Shown piece by piece: positions 25,596 through 34,100 of a stretch of 64,000 nucleotides of DNA (position 1 is the first letter of the stretch; the number at the start of each line of letters is the position of its first letter). The notes beneath the pieces were generated by a model. That model ran no database searches. It was given only the letters and a program-made list of their open reading frames with translations, and was not told the origin of the DNA. Both the position numbers and the translations under genes were made by a program. This stretch comes from Muribaculum intestinale (GTDB taxonomy: Bacteria > Bacteroidota > Bacteroidia > Bacteroidales > Muribaculaceae). The DNA lies in NCBI RefSeq assembly GCF_002201515.1, contig NZ_CP021421.1, forward strand, positions 2,108,001 through 2,172,000, in the 5' to 3' direction.

Positions 25596-25690
25596 ATAGA
25601 TACGTTTTTAGAGTGATATGAAACCGGCGGAGGAGCAGTAAATAGGAGTGCCGGTATCGACAATAAAAACGTATGACACACAATCTTTGT

Positions 25691-27067
25691 TTATTCCATT
25701 GGCTTAAGCGCATGTTGGCGGTTCATGCGTCGCAGTTGCCATATTACCATTACTAGAGTCACTACCGTTGCAAAGGCATCGGATGTAGGAAACGAAGCCC
25801 ATACACCGTCGAGGCCCATAGTCTTGGGAAGTGTTATCAACAGCGGTATCAGGAATATTACCTGTCTGATGAGACTAAGAAATATAGATTTGCCGGCCAT
25901 GCCGATAGACTGGAACAGCGTAGTCGATACAATCTGAAATCCAACAGCCCAAAATGCCAGCATTGATATCTCAAGACTGTTTACAGTGACAGATATAAGC
26001 TCGGGATTGTCGGTAAATGCAAGTGCAATCCACTTAGGGGTGAAGAGACCGAATATACATCCGGCAGTAGTTACGGCCGTGGCAATCGTTACCGAGAGCC
26101 AGAATGCGCGTTTCATTCGGTCGATATGGCCCGCACCATAGTTGTAGCCGAGAATGGGCTGTACGCCTTGACACAGCCCCACGACTACCATGCACAGAAG
26201 CGAGGTAAATGTAGAAAATATGCCTGCGGCACCTACGGCGAGGTCTCCTCCGAGATCTACAAGAGTGCGGTTTATCAGTATGTTTATTGCACATGATGCC
26301 GCGTTGATGATACTCGGTGCAGCGCCGATGCCAATTATGCCAATTATGATGCGCCATTTCAGACGGTATATTCCGCGGCGGAAATGTACTGTCGATTTCT
26401 TATTAAAGAAGTGGGCGAGCACGAATATCATGCCTACAGTCATTGATATGTCTGTGGCAATTGCCGCCCCCTTGATACCCATGTCGAGCACAAAGATGAA
26501 TATGGGAGCGAGCACTACATTGCATCCTGCGCCGATAAACATGGTTATCATTGCCTGTTTAGGATATCCGGTAGCCCTCATTACATTGTTGAGCGAGTAC
26601 ATGACGTTCATTATCAGCATTCCCGGAAGCAAGTATGCCATAAAGTCATGGGCATAGGGCAGAGTGATATCCGAGGCGCCGAACAGCCTTAATATGTCAT
26701 CCAGAAATATGGCAAAAAATGTGAGGTAGACAATTGCGTTTACGAGTATGAGCACAGTAGAGTTGCCCAACACCTCCTCGGCACCGCGCCTGTCGCGCTG
26801 GCCAAGCATTATTGACACTCTTGCCGCGGCACCGGCTCCTATGAGCACGCCTATTGCAGCGCTGATGTTCATTACCGGGAATGTGATGGCTAATCCGGCA
26901 ATAGCCTCAGCGCCCACGCCGCGGCCTATGAATATTCGGTCGATTACATTGTACAGCGACATAACCACCATACCCACGATTGCGGGCATGCTGTATTCCC
27001 ATAGCAGACGTCCGATAGGGCGGGTCGATAAATCGGATATGGATTTTTGTTCCTGACTGTCGGTCAT
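25691..27067 (-). CDS. MATE-family multidrug exporter (second copy)
   Basis: I use the ATG at 27067; the frame opens 39 codons earlier at a TTG inside the phosphatase gene, but that part has no MATE character. The 458 residues have twelve hydrophobic segments with RLLWEYSMPAIVGMVVMSLYN, IFIGRGVGAEAIAGLAI, MVVVGLCQGVQPILGYNYGA and RQVIFLIPLLITLPKTMGLDG. The closest relative in the window is the MATE gene at 9.3 kb. It starts 64 bp after the tyrosine-phosphatase stop, so the two probably share a transcript. The substrate is unknown. Confidence 0.9.
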   Translation of the reverse strand: MTDSQEQKSISDLSTRPIGRLLWEYSMPAIVGMVVMSLYNVIDRIFIGRGVGAEAIAGLAITFPVMNISAAIGVLIGAGAAARVSIMLGQRDRRGAEEVLGNSTVLILVNAIVYLTFFAIFLDDILRLFGASDITLPYAHDFMAYLLPGMLIMNVMYSLNNVMRATGYPKQAMITMFIGAGCNVVLAPIFIFVLDMGIKGAAIATDISMTVGMIFVLAHFFNKKSTVHFRRGIYRLKWRIIIGIIGIGAAPSIINAASCAINILINRTLVDLGGDLAVGAAGIFSTFTSLLCMVVVGLCQGVQPILGYNYGAGHIDRMKRAFWLSVTIATAVTTAGCIFGLFTPKWIALAFTDNPELISVTVNSLEISMLAFWAVGFQIVSTTLFQSIGMAGKSIFLSLIRQVIFLIPLLITLPKTMGLDGVWASFPTSDAFATVVTLVMVIWQLRRMNRQHALKPME

Positions 27068-27131
27068 GCGTGATGTTTGGTAAGCAAGATACTGTGTGTT
27101 TGATGAGGAAAGGCCGGCTACATAATGGGTG

Positions 27132-27659
27132 TCAATGTTCCGATGGCGCGAGCTGTCGGAACATATTGCGGCAACCGTCTTCAAGCAGATCGAGCACGAG
27201 CTCGAAACCTTCCGAGCCTTCGTAATAAGGGTCGGGAACGTGATCGTAGCGTGTGGCCATGCCGACGAATGAAATCATAGGGATTATTTTTTCGATGTCT
27301 TCGGTTGTGCGTGCCATATCGCGCAGATTGCGCTCGTTTGAACTGTCCATTGGCACTATGATATCGAAATCATCGAAGTCGGACGGGGAGAAACGGCGGG
27401 CACGGTGTGTGAGTTCATATCCGCGACGGCGTGCGTGTATGCGCATGCGTTGGTCGGGCAGTTGTCCGGCATGTCCGCCGTAGGTACCGGCAGAGTCAAT
27501 TACCCAGTCGTTATCTGCTCCGTTTTCTTCTACAATAGAACGCAACACACCCTCGCCGGCAGGCGACCGGCATATATTGCCGAGGCATACAAACAATACT
27601 TTTACAGGACGTATGCCGTCTATGCGGCTGCGGAGTTTATCAAGTTTTGACTGGTTCAT
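27132..27659 (-). CDS. Low-molecular-weight protein tyrosine phosphatase
   Basis: The 175 residues contain the C(X)5R active site VCLGNICRSP (Cys25, Arg31, Ser32) and the general-acid loop VPDPYYEG near residues 140-147. The family dephosphorylates tyrosine kinases and sugar transferases that control capsule export (Wzb type), but no Wzc kinase is nearby. A 19-residue extension precedes the core (MNQSKLDKLRSRIDGIRP). It has its own TAnnTTTG box upstream and a MATE gene downstream. Confidence 0.9.
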   Translation of the reverse strand: MNQSKLDKLRSRIDGIRPVKVLFVCLGNICRSPAGEGVLRSIVEENGADNDWVIDSAGTYGGHAGQLPDQRMRIHARRRGYELTHRARRFSPSDFDDFDIIVPMDSSNERNLRDMARTTEDIEKIIPMISFVGMATRYDHVPDPYYEGSEGFELVLDLLEDGCRNMFRQLAPSEH

Positions 27660-27679
27660 CGTTTATCTGAATTACTATA

Positions 27680-27687
27680 CAAAGGTA
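27680..27687 (-). promoter_or_regulatory. Candidate -7 box for the tyrosine-phosphatase gene
   Basis: TACCTTTG on the minus strand ends 20 bp before the ATG at 27659. The -33 match is weak. Confidence 0.45.
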
Positions 27688-27723
27688 CTAATTTTTCTTT
27701 AAACAGACGTAAATGCAAGATAA

Positions 27724-27757
27724 AGCCGTGTACCCGGTAATTATTGGATACACGGCT
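27724..27757 (-). terminator. Terminator after the DUF4332 gene
   Basis: AGCCGTGTACCC and GGATACACGGCT form a 12-bp stem with one mismatch over a 10-nt loop, followed on the minus strand by TTATCTTG. Confidence 0.6.
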
Positions 27758-27765
27758 AATATCTA

Positions 27766-27781
27766 ATCGGTTATAACCGAT
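27766..27781. repeat. 16-bp perfect palindrome downstream of DUF4332
   Basis: ATCGGTTATAACCGAT is fully self-complementary and lies between the stop at 27794 and the terminator hairpin. It may be a second stem or a protein-binding site. Confidence 0.6.
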
Positions 27782-27793
27782 GCATTATGTGCG

Positions 27794-28201
27794 TCAGTAG
27801 CTTACAATCGGCTCAAGTTCTTTAGCGTGGTCAATCATGCGCTGTATCTCGGTCACAGATGGCACGCGGTTGCATAGATTCTTCTCATCGTTGATAGCCA
27901 CAAGTTTGGGCGCGAGATTATCGGCCACACGATGGCGCAGTTCCTTTACCGTATCCACTCCTGCGGCTTCAAGCAGTTCGGCAAACTGGCCGGCGACACC
28001 TTTTATACGGAACAAATCGGCGTGGTTGGTCCATTTAAGTATCAGTTTACCACTGATGCCTGTTGCCTCAGCCACTTTCTCACGTCCGCTTCGGGTGGCA
28101 CATTTTTCGAGCAAATCATCCGTGGTGTTGATACCGGCTTCCCTTAGTTTGGCGGCATAAGATTCGCCTATGCCTTCCACCTGTTCAATCTTGTATGCCA
28201 T
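27794..28201 (-). CDS. DUF4332 helix-hairpin-helix protein
   Basis: I start at the ATG at 28201 (MAYKIEQVEGIGESYAAKL). Earlier in-frame codons encode a run of hydrophobic residues from AT-rich promoter DNA and are not supported. The 135 residues contain two helix-hairpin-helix-like repeats: VEGIGESYAAKLREAGINT (residues 8-26), and RIKGVAGQFAELLEAAGVDT followed by VKELRHR. This is the DUF4332 arrangement, resembling the DNA-binding tandem HhH of RecA/RadA-like proteins. A nucleic-acid role is inferred only. It is divergent from the metallopeptidase gene. Confidence 0.8.
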   Translation of the reverse strand: MAYKIEQVEGIGESYAAKLREAGINTTDDLLEKCATRSGREKVAEATGISGKLILKWTNHADLFRIKGVAGQFAELLEAAGVDTVKELRHRVADNLAPKLVAINDEKNLCNRVPSVTEIQRMIDHAKELEPIVSY

Positions 28202-28281
28202 GATTATAAAATTTATTAGTGTAATAATAAAACAAACTGGCATTATATTCAGTTTAAAAAAGAAAGGTATAATCATACATT

Positions 28282-29157
28282 ATGAGACTTGACGGACGAC
28301 GGCAGAGCAGCAATATCAGCGACAGACGCGGACGCTCTACAGGACGTACCCTCGGCATCGGGGGAGGTATAGTGGGTGCTATCATAGTTGCCATAATCAC
28401 CCTTATGCGTGGCGGTGGTATCGGCGATATAGTTTCCAATGTCGTAAATCAGGGGCAGGGGTCGTACTCTTACGCCAGTCAGGAATATACGCCCGATGCC
28501 GAGGACCAGCGGCTTGCCGAGCTTGCCTCGAAAGTACTTGCCGGCACTGAAGATGTATGGACCGAGGAATTCCGCCGACAGGGGTGGGGCGAATATGTGT
28601 GTCCCAAGATGGTGTTGTATTCAGGTTCGATACAGTCGGGATGTGGTAATGCCACTTCCCAGGTAGGCCCGTTCTATTGTTCGGCTGACCAGACGGTATA
28701 TATAGATCTCGATTTTTTCAAGCAGATGGAGCAGTCGATAGGAGCAAGCGGTGATTTCGCCTATGCTTATGTGATTGCCCATGAAGTAGGCCACCACGTG
28801 CAGTATCTGCTCGGCACCCTTGACGAGGCTCATTCTGCGATGTCGCGTCTTCCCGAGAGTGAGGCTAATAAAATCAGCGTCCGCCTTGAGCTACAGGCCG
28901 ATTATTACGCCGGAGTGTGGGGTAATCTTGATAACAAAATGTTTTCTTCTATCGAGGAGGGTGATGTCGAGAATGCCATCAATGCAGCCTCAAAAATCGG
29001 TGATGACTATCTGCAGCGCAAGGCCTATGGCTATGAGCAGCCCGAAAGTTTCAACCACGGGCGGTCATCGCAGCGTGTGCGATGGCTTTCCGGTGGTATC
29101 TCCTCCGGCGATCCGCTGCGGGGCGACACTTTCTCTCCATCATATGACTATCTGTGA
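28282..29157 (+). CDS. Neutral zinc metallopeptidase, YpfJ family
   Basis: The 291-residue protein has an N-terminal tail, then a hydrophobic helix (GIGGGIVGAIIVAIITLM, residues 28-45) that would anchor it in the inner membrane. The catalytic domain carries VIAHEVGHHVQ (His167, Glu168, His171). EADY-like residues follow at LRLELQADYYAGVWG, giving the third zinc ligand. Family members are putative zinc peptidases of unknown substrate. The gene is monocistronic: a divergent gene lies upstream and a 440-bp repeat-containing spacer downstream. Confidence 0.88.
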   Translation: MRLDGRRQSSNISDRRGRSTGRTLGIGGGIVGAIIVAIITLMRGGGIGDIVSNVVNQGQGSYSYASQEYTPDAEDQRLAELASKVLAGTEDVWTEEFRRQGWGEYVCPKMVLYSGSIQSGCGNATSQVGPFYCSADQTVYIDLDFFKQMEQSIGASGDFAYAYVIAHEVGHHVQYLLGTLDEAHSAMSRLPESEANKISVRLELQADYYAGVWGNLDNKMFSSIEEGDVENAINAASKIGDDYLQRKAYGYEQPESFNHGRSSQRVRWLSGGISSGDPLRGDTFSPSYDYL

Positions 29158-29459
29158 CCTAAGGTAACTACTCAGCTATCTAAATCTATATAAATACCTG
29201 ATAATCAATAGAGAGAATCTTGACTCTCCGCTTCATCCCAATGAAAATCGAGCGTTTATGCAAGTTTCTCATTTTGCACTGAGCTAATAATAATCTCGAA
29301 TATATCAGCCTTTGATTTCGTATTGAAAATTTTCGGAAATTTTTCTAAAATAAAGTTGCACTGTCTAAGTGTCAAATCTGTGGTATATCCCAATCTAATC
29401 CAACAAGTTATAAATTGGGGTGAAATTAATTGTGTGCTGATGTATAAATTACCTTATCA
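29158..29459. other. AT-rich intergenic DNA, no gene
   Basis: No reading frame with family character and no tRNA or rRNA feature was seen. Several AAAATT/TTTTC stretches are present. It may contain decayed insertion-sequence DNA, but I cannot name one. It precedes the nested hairpin described in the next entry. Confidence 0.5.
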
Positions 29460-29590
29460 TCGCATCTCTCCGGCGCTTTTTGCCTTGTTCTTCAGTCACG
29501 TAGCTACGGCTACGCTCCTTCATCACAAGACAAAAATCACTCAGAGATATGCGACCCCAGCGTTAAGAAATATTGGGGAACGGGGTCTTA
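29460..29590. mobile_element. Element-family copy with a 95-nt nested palindrome
   Basis: Three concentric stems are visible: TCGCATCTCTC with 29544-29554 (one mismatch), TTTTTGCCTTGT (29477-29488) with 29525-29536 (one mismatch), and CGTAGC (29499-29504) with GCTACG (29509-29514). The inner stem is followed by CTCCTTCATCACA. The copy ends GGTCTTA at 29590, 91 nt after the inner stem, the same spacing as in the copies at 9.2 and 60.0 kb. It lies between the metallopeptidase and the end of the symporter gene. Confidence 0.65.
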
Positions 29591-29597
29591 GAATGTG

Positions 29598-30998
29598 TTA
29601 CCAGCATTCGGTCTGGTCGGCAATCTCGCGTATGGTCTCCTTGCGGTATACGGGGTCTTTCCCCTGGCGGAGTTGACTGAGATAGTCATCAAGGCATAGG
29701 CGTGCATACCGTCCGAGCACAAGTATGGCGGCTATGTTGCACAATGTCATTAGTCCCATGGTTATGTCGGCCAGCGTCCACACTATGTCGAGCGATACCA
29801 CAGAGCCTACCATCACCAATGCCGCGCTTGAAATGCGTAATATGTAGCGACAATGCCGGCTACGGTGTATGAAATCAAGGTTGTTTTCGCCGTAATAATA
29901 ATTTGCGATTATGCTTGTAAATCCGAAGAGCATTATGGCTATTGCAACAAAAACGGTAGCGGCTATTCCTACCTCTTCGGAAAGGGCGGCCTGGGTAAGC
30001 TCTATACCGGTAAGGCCGCTATCAAACATCCCGCTGCAAAGTATTATGAAAGCTGTGGCTGTGCATACAATCAGCGTGTCGACATATACGCCAAGAGTCT
30101 GTATCAGCCCTTGCTTTACAGGATGGCTTATAGTAGCTGTGGCGGCGGCATTCGGAGTAGAACCCTCGCCTGCTTCATTGCTGAAAAGTCCGCGTTTCAC
30201 ACCCATTATCATTGCCATTCCGAGAGAACCTCCGACAGCCTGATTGATGCCGAATGCATTTTCAAAAATCATTTTCATCACATGGGGGAAGTATTCGATG
30301 CGCACTACTATTACATAAAGCGCGAGAGCGATGTAAAGCAGAGCCATTGCCGGTACCACTATTTCGTTGATACGAGCTATGCGCTGTATGCCTCCGCAGA
30401 TAACCAAAAGGGTGAGTGCGGTAAGCACGATGCCTATCCACATACGGCTCCACCCGAAACTGCCGTGTAGGGCTATTGCAATGGTGTTGCTTTGTACTGA
30501 GCTGAATGCAAATGCAAAAGTGATTGTAATCAGTATCGCAAATGTTGTAGCCCACCACCGTCGCCCTGTGCCTTTCTGTATGTAATACGCAGGGCCGCCG
30601 CAGAATGAGTTTTTCCCTTTCACCTTGAACAGCTGGGCAAGTGTTGACTCAACAAAGGCGTTGGCAGAACTTAACAGTGCTACAACCCACATCCAGAACA
30701 CTGCTCCTGGGCCACCTACAGCGATGGCTATGCCTACTCCGGCTATATTGCCTGTGCCTACACGGCTTGCCAGAGATACAGCGAATGCCTGAAACGAACT
30801 GATGCGCCGGTGTCCGATAGGCGCCGACTCCGAGTGTTGTCGGTTTGTACCTGAGTTCAAAAGCAGTCTTACCATCTCTCCGGATAGGCGAAACTGTACA
30901 CCTTTAAGTCGTATGGTAAAATACAATCCCGCACCAAGCAGGATTGCTATCAGCAGATAGCTCCAGAGAATATCATTGATTGTATTGATTATATCCAT
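29598..30998 (-). CDS. Alanine/glycine:cation symporter (AGCS family)
   Basis: The 466 residues form about ten to eleven helices with the AGCS signatures VSLASRVGTGNIAGVGIAIAVGG (residues 74-96), WMWVVALLSSANAFVESTLAQ and KRGLFSNEAGEGSTPNAAA. The last is the Na+/substrate-binding stretch. It would import alanine, glycine or a similar small amino acid with Na+. The stop lies 8 bp from the end of a repeat-element copy. It faces divergently from the adhesin-like gene across a 195-bp AT-rich promoter region. Confidence 0.92.
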   Translation of the reverse strand: MDIINTINDILWSYLLIAILLGAGLYFTIRLKGVQFRLSGEMVRLLLNSGTNRQHSESAPIGHRRISSFQAFAVSLASRVGTGNIAGVGIAIAVGGPGAVFWMWVVALLSSANAFVESTLAQLFKVKGKNSFCGGPAYYIQKGTGRRWWATTFAILITITFAFAFSSVQSNTIAIALHGSFGWSRMWIGIVLTALTLLVICGGIQRIARINEIVVPAMALLYIALALYVIVVRIEYFPHVMKMIFENAFGINQAVGGSLGMAMIMGVKRGLFSNEAGEGSTPNAAATATISHPVKQGLIQTLGVYVDTLIVCTATAFIILCSGMFDSGLTGIELTQAALSEEVGIAATVFVAIAIMLFGFTSIIANYYYGENNLDFIHRSRHCRYILRISSAALVMVGSVVSLDIVWTLADITMGLMTLCNIAAILVLGRYARLCLDDYLSQLRQGKDPVYRKETIREIADQTECW

Positions 30999-31138
30999 TT
31001 TAGAAGTGAACCGGTATTTACAGTTAGAGATATCTATGTAACGTAATGTTATGCAACGAATAGTATATTGGTTCTCTATTTATTAATAATATATAGGAAT
31101 ATTTTCTAAAAAATAAGTGAAAAACGAATTTTAATCGA

Positions 31139-31146
31139 TATATTTG
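31139..31146 (+). promoter_or_regulatory. Candidate -7 box for the 1405-residue secreted protein
   Basis: TATATTTG matches TAnnTTTG and precedes the ATG at 31194 by about 48 nt. The -33 region reads GTG. Confidence 0.45.
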
Positions 31147-31193
31147 CGAATATATACATTTCTTTACCAATCATTTTCATAATATCACCACGT

Positions 31194-34100
31194 ATGACAA
31201 GGACGACTGCTCAATGGGCTTTTGCGGCAATGATGCTCGTATCTCCCGCATTGGCCGACGCGGCCGAGTTGTGGGGAAATATTCTCTCTTCCACAGCGTG
31301 GGACAATCCGCGCGACAACTACGGTGTGTATTCTTTTCAGACCGATGCCGAGAATTTTGAATTCCGTCAGCTGAAGCATAAGACTTCGATGAACGTAAAT
31401 GGCGGTGGCACATATTTCGACGGCAGGCATTATTGGATTAACTGGGAGTCGTATGGCATGGGCAATTGGTATGCCGACGATTACACCGACGACTGGCGCA
31501 ATGTCGACGGAAATTTTTTCTTTGACGACACGGCTGTGCCATGGGATATTGCCTACAATCCGAAGGACGGTTTCGTATACGGTATTTTTAATGAGGGATC
31601 AAAGATTTCGACTCTTGACTTTGCCACAATGCAGACAACTCCGGTCACAACCATATATACCGGTTTCCCGGTTGTGGCGATAGCCGTGAGCAAAGACGGT
31701 GTGGTATATTGGATTGACAGCCGAGGCACATGCAGTTTCTGGAACACCCAATATGGTTTTGGTTTCGCCCAGACTGCTGTGGATACCGGCATAAACGTGG
31801 CGTCAGAGCCTCAGAGCGCTGCCTTTGATGAAGATACAGGATTACTTTACTGGACGGCAAAGGCTGACGACGGAGCTACTGCTCTATATTGCATAGATGT
31901 GGCCGGAAAGTCTTGTCAGAAATTGGTTGATTTCCCCAACAATGAATATGTTGTGTCACTCCGTGTTGTCAACGATGCTGTCGTGTCAGGCGCACCTGTG
32001 CGCGTCGCTAATCTTACGGCGGAGTTTGTCGGTGGAGAGCTTGCGGGGAATATATCGTTTACCCTTCCCGAAAAGACTGTCGTGGGCGATTTCCTCAATG
32101 GGAATGTAGAGTATACGGTTTCGGTCAATGGCAAAGAGCATTCTAAGGGGGCCGGCACACCTGGTGACCATATTTCGCTCGATATTACTCTTTCGGAGGG
32201 CATGGCCAATATCTCGGTAGTCACAGCCAATGCCGATGGCGTAGGACAGGAAGCCAAGACTTCGGTCTACGTAGGAAATGACAATCCGGAGGCTCCCTCC
32301 GATGTCGTGCTTACAGTGGCCGATGGCATCTTTACCATTAGATGGCGCGCTCCCGGGCAGATAGGCTCGCATGATGGATATGTCGATGCTGAGGCTATTA
32401 CATATACCGTAGTGCGTTACCCGGGTGAGATGATTGTCGCAGAGGGGCTTGCGGCTACTGAATTTTCTGAAAAAGTACCTGATGCTCCGTTGGCCACATA
32501 TTATTATAATGTGTATGCTTCTTCAAACGACAAACAGAGCCGGCCAGGACGGTCGGGTTCGCTCATCGCCGGCAATGCTTTGGAAGTACCTTGGCTTGAA
32601 ACATTTGACACACGCGATGGATTCTCAATGTTTGAAGTGATTGATGTTGATAAAGACTGGTCGACATGGTTGTGGATGTCCCAAGGGTATGCAAAATGTT
32701 CCAACAGCTATTATGCTGACAATGACGACTGGCTTGTCACTCCTCCTATTCATCTCAAGGCCGACCGCACTTACACAGTCAGCTTCATGACGAGCGTCGA
32801 AGAGGCATATATGCCGCAGGCTCTTACAGTGTTGTGGGGTAGTGCCGATAGCGATCCTACCGAATATACCGATGTAATTATGCCGCTTTCCGAGCTTGAC
32901 AACGAGGAGTGGACAAGTACGGAGGCCACTATACGGGCGCTGCGCGATGGCAACTACAAAATAGCTTTCCACTGCACCGCATCAAGCGGTTTCTACTCTC
33001 TGTCGCTTAAAAATGTCGGCATTGATGAAGGTGCGATGCTTTCGGCGCCGGATGTATGTGGAGATATTGTCGCTACTCCCGGCAGCAACGGCGCTTCCCG
33101 GGCCAGAATTACATTTGTAGCTCCGTCGGTGACGGTTGGTGGCGATGCCCTTGGCTCGATAAGCCGTATTGTAGTTAAGTCGGACGACCGTATTGTCGCC
33201 ACAGTCGACACTCCACAGCCGGGTGTTGCTTATTCTGTAGATGACAATGAGCCTGCTGATGGATTCAACATATATACCATTGTGGCTTATGTCGGAGAAC
33301 TTGTTGGTGCGCAGGCTTCAGCAAGATGTTATGTCGGTACTGACATTCCCGCTCCTGTCAGCGGAATAGAGCTAATCGACAATGGCGACGGCTCTGCTAC
33401 CCTGCGCTGGGAGTCTGTGGCCATTGTAGGTGAAAACGGCGGATATGTCAACCCCGATGAGGTCACATATTCCGTATATACTTCCTCCAATGATATTGTT
33501 GAATCCGGTATTTCTGGACTTTCATACGAGATACCATCCGTTGAGCAGACACCTGTGCCATCGTCAGTAATATATCGCGTCACAGCTTCCAACTCAAAGG
33601 GAGAGAGTGCCAAGAACAGATCGAGTGTGATGCTCCTCGGTCCGTCGGCAGAACTTCCGTTTGCAGATTCGTTTGCCGGCGGCACCCCGGTCCAGCATTG
33701 GTTTTTGGAGTCCCCCAACAGCCTTTATTCATTCCGTGCCACTACTCTGATGTCGCAGGATGGCGACCTTGGCGCTAATTCATGGCGTTCCGGTGGCGCA
33801 GGTGAAGAATCATGGATAGCTTCAGCAAAGATTTCGGCCCGAGGTGCGGAAAATCCGGTACTTACATTCTGGTACTACGCATATCCTGCCACACCTAACG
33901 GACTGGGAGTGTATATGTCATGTGCCGGAAAGGAAATCAAAAATCTCGCTACGGTAAATTATTCAGAACTTGAAGGCGAAACGGGATGGCGCAAGATGCA
34001 GCTTACTCTGGATGGTGCATCGGCACTCGACTATATCAGTATACGCTTTAGGGGATTTGCCGGAGAAGAGAATGCTATCGTAGCTATTGACAACATTCTT

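Noticed and set aside
27068..27184. In-frame extension of the MATE gene into the phosphatase gene
   Set aside because: It starts at TTG, has no transporter character and would overlap the phosphatase coding region; the ATG at 27067 opens the conserved sequence.
29323..29676. 117-residue plus-strand frame through the 29.5-kb repeat
   Set aside because: It crosses the nested hairpin and the symporter's stop codon; composition matches the repeat, not a protein family.
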